Origin: an uncultured Sphingomonadales bacterium
GTDB taxonomy: Bacteria; Pseudomonadota; Alphaproteobacteria; Sphingomonadales; Sphingomonadaceae
DNA length: 64,000 nt
Assembly (NCBI GenBank): GCA_903832325.1
Contig: CAILBC010000027.1
Coordinates: 434,001-498,000 of the forward strand
Direction: 5' to 3'
Shown here: positions 53,838-62,251 of the stretch, piece after piece
Layout of the letters: every line of letters begins with the position of its first letter
How positions within the stretch are numbered: the stretch's first letter is position 1
Position numbers and translations under genes: made by a program
The notes under the pieces: generated by a model
Told to the model about the DNA's origin: nothing
Databases searched by the model: none
The model's input: the letters and a program-made list of their open reading frames with translations, nothing else

Positions 53838-55043
53838 TCACGCGATATCCCATTGAAGCGGCAGTGATTTCAGGGCGATCACCGTGCCCATGCGGAAACC
53901 GTGATGCGCTCCGGGGATTGCCCTGAATGAAGGCACCCGCTTCAGCCATTCTTCCGCCAGAATACGCATTTCTGCCCGCGCCAGTGCGTGGCCGAGGCAC
54001 AAATGCGGTCCGGTTGAAAAGTTGAGGTGGGCCATATCCTTGCGGTCGATGTCGAACCGGTCGGGGTTGGCGATCCTGGTCGGGTCGCGGCCGCTTTGCC
54101 AAAGTGCGTTCAGCACCATGTCGCCCTTGCGGAATGCAATGCCGTGGGCATCGAAGTCCTGAACCACCAGACGCGGGGTTCCGATAACGCCGAACATCCG
54201 CAAACCTTCTTCTGCAAATTGCGGCAACAGGGCTGGATCTGCGGCAAGTCGGCTTTGCAAAGCCGGATCGTCGGCCAGCTGCTGGAACGTAAATGCCGTG
54301 ACGTTGGTAACTGTATCCATCCCGCCCAGGAACAGCACGGTACACATCGCCATGATCTCTTCCAGACTCAGCTTGCGCCCCTCGAAATCGACTGTGATAA
54401 AGTGGGAAATAAGATCTTCTCCCGGGGCTTTACGGCGAAAATCAATCAGTTCGTGAAAAATAGCGGCGATCTGCTGTGACGCGGCCTGATATTCCTCATT
54501 TGTATGCGCCTTGAAAAAGCCATCCGCGATTGCGCGAAATTCATGCAGCTTTTCCAGCGGCAGGCCCATCACTTCCATGAATACCGATACCGGGAAACGC
54601 GCGGCGACATCGTGCACAAAATCGCAGGTGCCGGCGTCGGCCACGTCAGCAACGATTTCAGCGGCCATCGCGCGCATTTTGCCTTCCATTTCCGCAACCG
54701 CGCGCGGTGAGAACTTGGGCATCAGTACGTGGCGATAAGGCACATTACCGGGTGGATCGAGGTTCAACGGAATAAACAACGGCGGGTTTTTAACTCGGGG
54801 GATTTGCATTTCGCGCGCCGAGAAGACCGCTGGATTCTTGACCACTTCGGCAATCAGGTCATGCCGCTGAACCAGCCAATGGCCACCGTTGAGTGGCGAC
54901 CAGAAGATGTCAGGGGCATGGCGCAGCGCTTCAGCATAACTGCCTTGCACGTCATCGGATATGCGCGGGTCGGCATAGATGTCGAATTCGAACACCTGCT
55001 CCGGCTTCACGTGGGGCGGGATTGTGTGTGCAAGGGATGCCAT
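53838..55043 (-). CDS. Cytochrome P450 (class I)
   Basis: 401-residue P450 with I-helix GGMDT, EEGLR (ExxR) and haem loop FSTGPHLCLGHALAR (Cys near 349). ATG 55043 has GGAG 8 bases upstream; an in-frame ATG at 55103 is less likely. The gene lies downstream of a [2Fe-2S] ferredoxin on the same strand, its probable redox partner. A C-terminal fragment of a close paralogue is at 22049-22372. Confidence 0.93.
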   Translation of the reverse strand: MASLAHTIPPHVKPEQVFEFDIYADPRISDDVQGSYAEALRHAPDIFWSPLNGGHWLVQRHDLIAEVVKNPAVFSAREMQIPRVKNPPLFIPLNLDPPGNVPYRHVLMPKFSPRAVAEMEGKMRAMAAEIVADVADAGTCDFVHDVAARFPVSVFMEVMGLPLEKLHEFRAIADGFFKAHTNEEYQAASQQIAAIFHELIDFRRKAPGEDLISHFITVDFEGRKLSLEEIMAMCTVLFLGGMDTVTNVTAFTFQQLADDPALQSRLAADPALLPQFAEEGLRMFGVIGTPRLVVQDFDAHGIAFRKGDMVLNALWQSGRDPTRIANPDRFDIDRKDMAHLNFSTGPHLCLGHALARAEMRILAEEWLKRVPSFRAIPGAHHGFRMGTVIALKSLPLQWDIA

Positions 55044-55212
55044 ACAAATATCTCCAGTCCGAAAGGGGGGGGGCACGCCGGCATCTGGATCGAGGATGCC
55101 CATGGTTTGCGTCAGGGGACTATCATGGTCCTGTCATGGCCAAGCCAGGGTTTAATTGTATATCCTCTTCACCTTTGCCTGCAGTTTCAGCAGATCTCCA
55201 TTTGTCTTGAAT

Positions 55213-55533
55213 TTAGCGTTGGGAAAGCGGCACGCCCACTTCCATGCCATCCATCGCCTCGGTCACCAAAATCTGGCATGACAGGCGCGAAGTGAGCCTT
55301 GGGTGACGGGTGTATTCGACCATTTCAGCCTCGATCGGGCCAGCGGCGCCGATGGCACTGAACCAGGGCTCATCGACATAAATATGGCATGTTGCGCAGA
55401 CCATCGAACCGCCGCATTCGGCCTCGATGCCCGCGATGCCATGGGCCTTGGCGCTGACCATCAGCGAAACGCCGGGCTCTGCGTTGATCTCCTGGGCGTT
55501 TCCGGCCACATCGCGAAACACGATACGCACCAT
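55213..55533 (-). CDS. [2Fe-2S] ferredoxin, adrenodoxin/putidaredoxin type
   Basis: 106-residue ferredoxin with cluster ligands Cys40, Cys46, Cys49 and Cys86 (ECGGSMVCATCH, RLSCQ). Carries electrons from a reductase to the P450 downstream and possibly to Rieske enzymes. It is the only intact ferredoxin in the window, and no ferredoxin reductase is present. The decayed paralogue is at 23634-23957. Confidence 0.95.
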   Translation of the reverse strand: MVRIVFRDVAGNAQEINAEPGVSLMVSAKAHGIAGIEAECGGSMVCATCHIYVDEPWFSAIGAAGPIEAEMVEYTRHPRLTSRLSCQILVTEAMDGMEVGVPLSQR

Positions 55534-55569
55534 TTTCCAGCTTCCCCCGGTTTGTCAGGCTGCGTCAGC

Positions 55570-55595
55570 CGTTATCTATGGTAAATAGTTTTAAG
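55570..55595. promoter_or_regulatory. TTATCTA-type operator (site L)
   Basis: CGTTATCTATGG followed by TAAATAGTTTTAAG, 37-62 bases upstream of the ferredoxin start. It shares TTATCTAT and AATAGTTTT with site C at 23611-23634, which lies beside the paralogous locus. Confidence 0.62.
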
Positions 55596-55631
55596 CGCAA
55601 TATCGAACGTGTGACAACCCACGAAAAAGCG

Positions 55632-55670
55632 GTGCCGACAGGGCGTACGAAAGCGCCGCCCTGTCGGCAC
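55632..55670 (-). terminator. Rho-independent terminator after Rieske gene
   Basis: 14-bp stem GTGCCGACAGGGCG / CGCCCTGTCGGCAC with an 11-base loop; on the minus strand it is followed by CGCTTTTTCG. It ends transcription just beyond the stop at 55673, separating the Rieske gene from the ferredoxin-P450 unit. Confidence 0.85.
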
Positions 55671-55672
55671 AT

Positions 55673-56884
55673 TCAGGATTGGCTTTCGGCGCGCAACACG
55701 CCTTCGATACCCTCGTAAAATTGCGGGATCGCAGCTTCCATTCCGCAATAAATGACATCGGGCACCGCGCCAGAGGCAAGGCCGCGGTGGCACAGTTCGG
55801 AAGCCTTGAAATCTTCGTTGCCAAACACATCCTGAATAATTGTGAAGGATCGGGCGTAAAGTTCTTCGGCTTTGGGATTGTCTGGCGCGGTTTCTGTCAG
55901 CATGTAATAGTCGACTCGGGTGTGCGCGGCGTCGACCGGCATAATGATCATGACGCTGGTATAATATGGGCTGGTGATCACGACTGTGTTCGGAAACAGG
56001 TTGTAAGCGTGTGTCACGAAATTTCTGATGTTGATCTGCGGATCATCTAGCACCTCAGGCTTGTAATTGCCGCGTCCCGAAGTCTGGCGCGTGTGTAGAC
56101 CGAACCTGTCGGCAACGCCAACGACGTCGGCGAACATGTCCATCCCTTGGGGGCCGATCGAGTTCACGTGCAAGCGCTGCACATGATAGCCTTCAAGAAA
56201 CGGTTCCATCACCAGTTTCCAGTTTGCATCGAGATTGAACCGACGTTGTCCGTACAGGTGCCAGTTCGGCAAACCAAGATGTTGGAAATCGACGGCAATC
56301 TGATTGTCTACAATCGAGAAATCGGCTTCGGCGTGGGGATCCAGAATGCCCCAAATCAAACCACCGCTTTCCTGGCTGGGCAACCTGGTCAACGGGCGCG
56401 TGGTCTTGTCGAAATTAGCATAGGACTCCGCACGCGGAACTCCGATCAAGCGACCGTCCAGGCCGAATGCCCACGCGTGATAGGGGCAACTGATCGTGCT
56501 CCACTTGCGTGCGGCACAATCGTCGACCAGAGCCGCGCCTTTGTGTGTGCAGGCATTAAGAAACAAGTGGATTTTGCCTGCCTTGTCGCGCGTTATGAGC
56601 AAAGGGATGCCATAACCATCTTGCGCGACCACCATGCCGGGTTCGGGCAGCAGCACCGATGGCGCAACAACGACAGGCTTGGCGCGAAATATGCGGGCCT
56701 TTTACAGCTTCCAGTACTCGTCCGACAGAAATATCTCGACTGACCGGCGTTCCAGCAGGCTCGGTGGGCGAGCGTCCTGATGTCGGGGAATTCGGCGAAT
56801 TGCATCGATCTGGCTGGTGCTCAGTGCGCTTAGCGGAATGCCGTAACGGCGACTGACAGTGTTCTCCTGGCTGTCGGGCATCAA
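55673..56884 (-). pseudogene. Rieske oxygenase with one in-frame stop codon
   Basis: Full-length CPYHAW-type oxygenase frame of 403 codons, all in register, except that codon 61 is TAA (56702-56704). In the paralogue at 22384 the matching residue in FFQLEQQRLF is glutamate, so a single GAA-to-TAA change explains it. Downstream everything is kept: ACTHKG, CPYHAW, EGYHVQRLH and VFGNEDF. Restart inside the gene would still keep both metal sites but lose the first part of the Rieske domain. It is either a very recent pseudogene or a sequencing error. Confidence 0.85.
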
Positions 56885-56920
56885 TTCTCTCCTGACAAAC
56901 GCGCAGCCAAGTGACCGGCT

Positions 56921-56949
56921 CCTTAAATCTATTATAGATAGATTTAAGG
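56921..56949. promoter_or_regulatory. Perfect palindrome upstream of Rieske gene (site M)
   Basis: 12-bp perfect arms CCTTAAATCTAT (56921-56932) and ATAGATTTAAGG (56938-56949) with a 5-base spacer, 37 bases before the start at 56884. The most symmetrical member of the motif family; it defines the half-site CTTAAATCTAT. Confidence 0.7.
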
Positions 56950-56999
56950 TCGATCTTTGACGTCGATCAAATTGCCTTACGCGCGACCAGAGTTGCGCC

Positions 57000-57245
57000 A
57001 GCTCAGGAAACCCGAGGTATCGTGGCTTGCGATGCGCTGACGCATTGCTTTATCCCTGCAACCGCAGTCGCTGGCTGCGCAGAAATAACCTCGGTCAGAT
57101 CGATCGCAGCGCCCAGCGCTGCGCCGGTAGGATTGGCGGTGAAAACCTGGAATGTGTGGGGCCATGCGAGCCACCCCAGCTTGAAACGAGCGATGCACCG
57201 GCAATGTCATCAAGCAGCAGGAAATGACGGTTGAGCTGCGCCTAT
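57000..57245 (-). pseudogene. Remnant of a DUF2889 protein
   Basis: NRHFLLLDDIAGASLVSSW matches the central motif of the intact protein at 26095-27150; the reading frame then shifts and drifts. No start, N-terminal block or GCTHLND segment remains. Position just upstream of a CPYHAW Rieske gene mirrors the arrangement at 25.7-27.1 kb. The rest of 57246-57360 shows nothing. Confidence 0.75.
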
Positions 57246-57360
57246 TCAAAGGTCTATTGCAGCGCGCAAAAAACAATCAAAAATCTGATAATAAATGAAA
57301 AAATACGCCCGCAGACGCAGCATTCTTATGAGGGTAGATTTTGGTTGACGGTGAGGCTCG

Positions 57361-57387
57361 CTTATATTTATTCTTGTTAGATAATGC
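57361..57387. promoter_or_regulatory. TTATCTA-type operator (site N)
   Basis: On the minus strand GCATTATCTAAC then AAGAATAAATATAAG, about 160 bases upstream of the DUF35 start at 57544. The 150 bases between hold no clear gene. Confidence 0.55.
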
Positions 57388-57543
57388 GCTGTGGGATGGC
57401 CTTGGCGAGATATGGCAAATCACTGGTACAATATCGAAAAGGTCGTGATTACAGTATTATGAAAAACACATGCTTCGAAATATTAATTCCAATGCTGCGC
57501 TTGTCTGTGATGGCAACAGGCAGATTACACAGGATAATGCGTA

Positions 57544-57951
57544 ATGGCGCGAATGGTCACCGGACAACTTGGCGCTGAAGGTCCCTATTGGGATGGGCTG
57601 GCCAAAGGCAGGCTTGTCCTTCCACGCTGCAATGGCTGCGGCAAATGGCACTGGCCTGCAGTTTGGCGATGTGGGGATTGCGGATCGTGGGACCACGAAT
57701 GGGTTGAACAGCCATTGGCCGGAACAATCTTTGCCTGGACACGAACGCACCATAGGTTTGCGGGGACTGAGGGTCTGGCATTGCCTTATGTTACTGCGCT
57801 CGTTCTGCTTGATGCGGTGCCAATCCGGCTTAACGGATTAATCGAAGGTAGCGAGGAGCATCTGGGGATCGGTGCGCCTGTGACAGGACGGACGACCTTC
57901 ACGCAATTCGGCAAAGACGAAATTCCCTCGATCCGCTGGATGCTGGCATGA
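57544..57951 (+). CDS. DUF35 OB-fold/zinc-ribbon protein (aldolase partner)
   Basis: 135-residue paralogue of 41814-42224, with zinc-ribbon cysteines in PRCNGCGKWHWP and RCGDCGSWD, and the same TRTHHRFAGTEG OB-fold segment. It overlaps the following aldolase by 4 bases. The proteins are nearly the same while many third codon positions differ (more A/T here), which suggests an independent origin rather than a fresh tandem duplication. Confidence 0.92.
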   Translation: MARMVTGQLGAEGPYWDGLAKGRLVLPRCNGCGKWHWPAVWRCGDCGSWDHEWVEQPLAGTIFAWTRTHHRFAGTEGLALPYVTALVLLDAVPIRLNGLIEGSEEHLGIGAPVTGRTTFTQFGKDEIPSIRWMLA

Positions 57952-59111
57952 CAATGAACCTCTCGGGCAAAACGGCGGTCGCCGGGGTCGGTTATCGGCA
58001 ATTTAAACGCGGCACGGCGCCTTGGCCCGAACGCGGCGTGCTGGTGCGGGCAATTGTCGACGCCTGTGACGATGCCGGCTTCGATCCTGCCGATATTGAT
58101 GGCTTTGTGTCTTACGCAGGTGATCACAATGAGCCGGTGCGGTTGATGCCTGACCTCGGGACAAAGGAACTCAATTGGTCGGCGCAAGTATGGGGCGGTG
58201 GCGGCGGTGGGATCGCCGGTACTTTTGGCCTGGCTGCGTCGGCAATTCTGACCGGGCAAGCCAAGGCGGTAATCATCTATCGTGCGCTGGCGGAAGGCAA
58301 CAGCGGGCGGCTGGCTGCCGCCGTCATGGCGCACCATCTGAATGATCACATGGTCGGCGTTGGCATGGTTGCTCCGGCACAAGCCTGTGCCATGCGTGCC
58401 GAGCGGCTGCTCGATTACCACGGCGTGCCCCGTTCCGTCTGCGAGGAGTTGGTTCGCGCGTCCTACTTCCATGGCAGCCGCAATCCCGAAGCGACAGCAT
58501 ACGGGAAGGAACTCGATCTTGCGCAGTTTCGTACTGCGCGCTGGATTGCTGAACCGTTTCGCCTGTTCGATTGCAGCCGGGAAAATGACGGCGCTGGCGC
58601 ACTTTTGATGGTTTCAAGCGAGGCGGCGCGGGATTTGCGCAAACCGCCGGTAAAATTGTTGTCTGTTGCCCAGGGTACTCAAAAAGGGTGGGGAGACCTG
58701 CTCGAAAACGACAATATAGAGTTGTTCGCCACGGGCGGATTCCGGGGAATCACCGACAAACTGTACAAGATGGCCGGGCTGACACCGGCCGACATCGACG
58801 TGGTGCAGCTTTATGAGAATTTCAGTGCGCAAGGCATTGCGTCACTGATTGACCATGGCTTCTGCACTTATGAAAACGTCGCCGAGGTGGTGCGCTATGA
58901 GAACCTGATTGCGCCCTCTGGCCGCCTGCCGGTCAACACTTCCGGGGGCAATCTTGCGCACGGTTTCGTGCATGGCATTGGCACGGCCGTCGAGGCGATC
59001 CGCTGCCTGCGAAGGGAGAGTGTGAACCCAGTGCCAGGCGCGCGCACCTGCTTGCTCGCCGGGGGGCCGGGCGCACCCACCGTCAGTTCGGCCATATTCG
59101 GAGTCGATTAG
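57948..59111 (+). CDS. Ltp2-like thiolase-fold retro-aldolase
   Basis: 387 residues, collinear with 42221-43384, with about 48 differences counted by eye. Conserved VDGFVSY-like (IDGFVSYAGDHNEPVRLM), VVQLYENFSAQG and GNLAHGFVHG. Expected to form a complex with the DUF35 protein encoded immediately before it. Differences cluster near residues 190-193 (AQF versus DVF) and 215-225, so the substrate range may differ. Confidence 0.88.
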   Translation: MTMNLSGKTAVAGVGYRQFKRGTAPWPERGVLVRAIVDACDDAGFDPADIDGFVSYAGDHNEPVRLMPDLGTKELNWSAQVWGGGGGGIAGTFGLAASAILTGQAKAVIIYRALAEGNSGRLAAAVMAHHLNDHMVGVGMVAPAQACAMRAERLLDYHGVPRSVCEELVRASYFHGSRNPEATAYGKELDLAQFRTARWIAEPFRLFDCSRENDGAGALLMVSSEAARDLRKPPVKLLSVAQGTQKGWGDLLENDNIELFATGGFRGITDKLYKMAGLTPADIDVVQLYENFSAQGIASLIDHGFCTYENVAEVVRYENLIAPSGRLPVNTSGGNLAHGFVHGIGTAVEAIRCLRRESVNPVPGARTCLLAGGPGAPTVSSAIFGVD

Positions 59112-59147
59112 CCCAAAAATCGAAAGTCCTGAACGGGGGCCGCGGTG

Positions 59148-59335
59148 ATGCATGCTGTGAAGTCGCTCGAGATCGTAGCGACTTCGCTTGAAGGCAGTAT
59201 CGCGGATATCCGGTTCGTTTCGCAGCCGAGCGGGATTATCTCGGCCAAGGGAGCCTGCTACTGGCTGATGCGATCAGCGATGCTTTGGACCCATTTGCTC
59301 ATTCGATATCGACCGCCCGAGGCATAAATCTATTG
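59148..59335 (+). pseudogene. N-terminal remnant of a crotonase
   Basis: ATG 59148 starts MHAVKSLEIVATSLEGS, then DIRFVSQPSGIISAKGA aligns with VIRFASDPSGTITNKGA of 43425-44213. After that the frame shifts (the other frame reads LLLADAISDALDPFA) and the gene ends. Only about the first quarter survives. Confidence 0.8.
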
Positions 59336-59380
59336 ACCGAAGATTTAGCAAGGCTTAACATCTAATCGATCGATTAAATT
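59325..59380. promoter_or_regulatory. Two palindromic sites upstream of SDR operon (site O)
   Basis: First site: TAAATCT (59325-59331) and AGATTTA (59341-59347), perfect 7-bp arms with a 9-base spacer. Second: TAATCGATCGATTA (59363-59376), a 14-base perfect palindrome within TTAACATCTAATCG. They lie 100-160 bases before the SDR start at 59483. Confidence 0.6.
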
Positions 59381-59482
59381 TCTGATTCTTGGCGGCACGG
59401 TTGTGCGGCAATGCCCAAGACGGGCGGGATGCCTCTGCCGTCATGACCAAACGCGCCAAATTTCTTGATTGCGGGGGAATGT

Positions 59483-60265
59483 ATGGAAGTCGACAATCTC
59501 ACCGTTGCTGTCGTAACTGGCGGCGCATCCGGTCTTGGTGCAGCAACGGCCCGGGCACTGGCGGCCAAAGGTGCACGCGTCGCGTTGTTCGACCTTAACG
59601 CCGAGCTCGGCCAAAAAGTTGCAAGCGAGATCGGCGGCATCTTCTGCAAAGTAGATGTCACCGATGAGGCATCGGTCGATGCGGCCTTTGCCGATGCGCG
59701 CTCGATCCACGGACAGGAAAACGTTCTGGTAAGCTGTGCCGGGATTGGCAACGCAGTGAAGACGGCCGGCCGGTCGAAGAAGGATGGCTCGATCAGCCAT
59801 TTCCCGCTCGATGCATTCGACAAGATCATCCAGGTCAATCTGGTCGGGACGTTCCGCTGTGTTGCCAAGTCGGCAGCCGGTATGCTCACACTTGATCCCG
59901 GCGAAGACGGGGAACGCGGCGCGATGGTCCTGACCGCCTCGGTCGCTGCCGAGGACGGGCAAATGGGGCAAGCCGCTTATTCAGCGTCAAAGGGGGGTAT
60001 TGTCGGCATGACGCTGCCGATCGCACGCGACCTCATGGGCGAGGGGATAAGGATCAACACCATTCTTCCTGGTATTTTTTCGACACCGTTGATGGAAAGC
60101 GGGCCAGAAAACGTGAAGGCTGCGCTTGCCGCTTCCGTTCCGTTCCCCAAGCGCCTTGGCCTTCCGCCGGAATACGCCCGGCTTGCCCTGACGATGATCG
60201 AGACGTCCTATTTCAATGGCGAAGACGTGCGGCTCGACGGCGCTATTCGCATGGCGCCGCGCTAG
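59483..60265 (+). CDS. SDR, HSD10-like 3-hydroxyacyl-CoA dehydrogenase
   Basis: 260-residue classical SDR: VTGGASGLGAATAR cofactor motif, YSASKGG catalytic Tyr/Lys, ISHFPLDAFDKIIQVN and PGIFSTPL. Closest in pattern to type II 3-hydroxyacyl-CoA dehydrogenases/17-beta-hydroxysteroid dehydrogenase type 10. ATG 59483 follows GGGGGAA. First gene of a four-gene unit continuing with acyl-CoA dehydrogenase, SDR and crotonase; fits beta-oxidation of a side chain or ring fragment. Confidence 0.92.
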   Translation: MEVDNLTVAVVTGGASGLGAATARALAAKGARVALFDLNAELGQKVASEIGGIFCKVDVTDEASVDAAFADARSIHGQENVLVSCAGIGNAVKTAGRSKKDGSISHFPLDAFDKIIQVNLVGTFRCVAKSAAGMLTLDPGEDGERGAMVLTASVAAEDGQMGQAAYSASKGGIVGMTLPIARDLMGEGIRINTILPGIFSTPLMESGPENVKAALAASVPFPKRLGLPPEYARLALTMIETSYFNGEDVRLDGAIRMAPR

Positions 60266-60278
60266 GCAGGCCGGCGAG

Positions 60279-61445
60279 ATGGCAGAGCTTTTCGCCGATC
60301 CTGCAGTATGGATGGATGACGAACTTGTCATGTTCGACGATTCGGTACGCCGCTTCGTCGGCGACAAGCTGGATCCTGAACGGTTGGCCACCTGGCGCTC
60401 CGATGGGATTGTCCCACGTGCGGCGTGGAACGAAATGGCTTCGGCAGGCTTGCTGGGTCTTTCGGTGCCGGCGGAGCATGGTGGTGCAGGCGGTGATTTC
60501 CGTCATGAAGCCGTGCTTATTCGTCGGCTTGGGCTGGCAGGGGCAGAAGGCTTTGGCGTTCCTTTGCACAATGCAATTTGTGCAGCCTACATCGCCAAAT
60601 TCGGAACCGTTGAGCAAAAGTCCCGTTGGCTTTCCAAACTTTGTTCCGGAGAACTTATAACAGCCATCGCGATGACGGAACCGGGCGCTGGCTCTGATCT
60701 GCAGGGCGTGCGGACTTCGGCCAAAAAAGATGGCAACGGCTATCGCCTGAACGGACAGAAAACGTTCATCACGAATGGCCAGCATGCCGATCTGATCATA
60801 GTTGTTGCCCGGACAGATCCTGACGCGGGCAGTCGCGGCATTTCGCTATTCGGGCTGGAGACTGCCGGTGCAGAAGGTTTCCGGCGCGGGCGCAACCTCG
60901 ACAAGATCGGCCTGGAAATGGGCGACACGTCGGAGCTGTTCTTCGACGACGTGAAACTGCCTGCCGACACGCTGATCGGTGGTGCCGAAGGGCAGGGCAT
61001 GTATCAATTGATGCAGGAACTGCCCAAGGAACGCCTCATCATCGCCATCGAATGCCTTGCCATGATCGAAAGCGCATTGAATGTGACACTGGATTACGTG
61101 CGCGATCGCAAGGCCTTCGGCAAACGCATCCTGGACTTCCAGAATACTCAGTTCAAGCTTGCCGAATGCAAGACCGAGGCGACTATCGCCCGGACTTTCG
61201 TCGATGATTGCATAACGCGATACATGCGGGGTGAACTTGATGCCGTGACCGCAAGCATGGCCAAGTTCTGGGTTTCAGAGCGCGCGCAGTCGATCGTTGA
61301 CACCTGCCAGCAGTTCTTCGGCGGGTATGGCTATATGAACGAATACCCCATCGCCCAAATGTACAAGGATGTGCGGGTCAAGCGCATTTACGGCGGCACG
61401 AGCGAAGTGATGAAACTGCTCATTGCGCGATCGTTGGAGACTTGA
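60279..61445 (+). CDS. Acyl-CoA dehydrogenase, classical homotetramer type
   Basis: 388 residues with AMTEPGAGSDLQGV, FITNGQHAD, YVRDRKAFGKRI and the C-terminal IYGGTSEVMK containing a catalytic-type glutamate. Unlike the other dehydrogenases in the window it looks complete in itself, like medium- or long-chain enzymes. ATG 60279 lies 14 bases after the SDR stop. Probably handles a smaller acyl-CoA. Confidence 0.93.
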   Translation: MAELFADPAVWMDDELVMFDDSVRRFVGDKLDPERLATWRSDGIVPRAAWNEMASAGLLGLSVPAEHGGAGGDFRHEAVLIRRLGLAGAEGFGVPLHNAICAAYIAKFGTVEQKSRWLSKLCSGELITAIAMTEPGAGSDLQGVRTSAKKDGNGYRLNGQKTFITNGQHADLIIVVARTDPDAGSRGISLFGLETAGAEGFRRGRNLDKIGLEMGDTSELFFDDVKLPADTLIGGAEGQGMYQLMQELPKERLIIAIECLAMIESALNVTLDYVRDRKAFGKRILDFQNTQFKLAECKTEATIARTFVDDCITRYMRGELDAVTASMAKFWVSERAQSIVDTCQQFFGGYGYMNEYPIAQMYKDVRVKRIYGGTSEVMKLLIARSLET

Positions 61446-61474
61446 TGGCATGATCCGGGTGAGGGGAGTTCGCG

Positions 61475-62236
61475 ATGAGCAGTGCAATGCTTGAAGGACG
61501 CAAGGTCCTGATAACCGGTGCGTCCGGTGGACTGGGTGAGCATTTTGCCCGCATTTGCGCTGCGGCGGGTGCCACCGTCGTGCTGGGCGCACGCCGGATC
61601 GACCGACTGGCGACGATAGTCGATGGAATCGTGGCGACAGGCGGGCGCGCCCTGGCTGTGCCGATGGACGTCACCAGCGAGCTCTCCGTCCAGCAAGCCT
61701 TTGACCAGGCGGAGTCCGAAGTAGGGCCACTCGATTCGATTGTCGCGAATGCGGGGATCGAGAAATCCGGCTCGGTCGATACGCTTGACGTGGACGATTG
61801 GGACACCGTGTTTGCTGTAAACGTGCGCGGCGTTTTTCTGACTGCGCGCGAAGCGGCAAAGCGTATGCGGGCGGCGGGAATAACCGAGCGCGGGCGCATC
61901 GTGCTGATATCCTCGATCACGGCGCGCACAACCAGCCCAGGCATCGCCTGTTACAGTGCTTCAAAAGCAGCGGTCAGCCATATGGGGCGCTTGTTTGCGC
62001 GTGAGTGGGTCCGCAGCGGGCCCAACGTCAATTGCATTTCACCCGGCTATATCGGTACCGATATGGTCAATGACTGGTTTGCCACTGAGGCAGGTCAGAA
62101 GCAAATCAACCGGTTCCCACGTCGGCGACTGGTGCAGGATGATGGCCTCGATGGCGCACTCTTATTCCTGCTGTCTGATGCCGCTCACAACACGACGGGT
62201 GCGGACATTACGGTCGATGATGGCCAGACCCTCTAA
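61475..62236 (+). CDS. Short-chain dehydrogenase/reductase
   Basis: 253-residue classical SDR: LITGASGGLGEHFAR, NAGIEKSG, catalytic Ser in LISSITA, YSASKAA and PGYIGTDM. The fingerprint near residue 40 (GARRIDRL) suggests NADP preference. Oxidises or reduces a hydroxy/keto group of an acyl-CoA or ring. Same operon as its neighbours (30-base and 15-base gaps). Confidence 0.92.
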   Translation: MSSAMLEGRKVLITGASGGLGEHFARICAAAGATVVLGARRIDRLATIVDGIVATGGRALAVPMDVTSELSVQQAFDQAESEVGPLDSIVANAGIEKSGSVDTLDVDDWDTVFAVNVRGVFLTAREAAKRMRAAGITERGRIVLISSITARTTSPGIACYSASKAAVSHMGRLFAREWVRSGPNVNCISPGYIGTDMVNDWFATEAGQKQINRFPRRRLVQDDGLDGALLFLLSDAAHNTTGADITVDDGQTL

Positions 62237-62251
62237 TCCAGAGAGACCACT

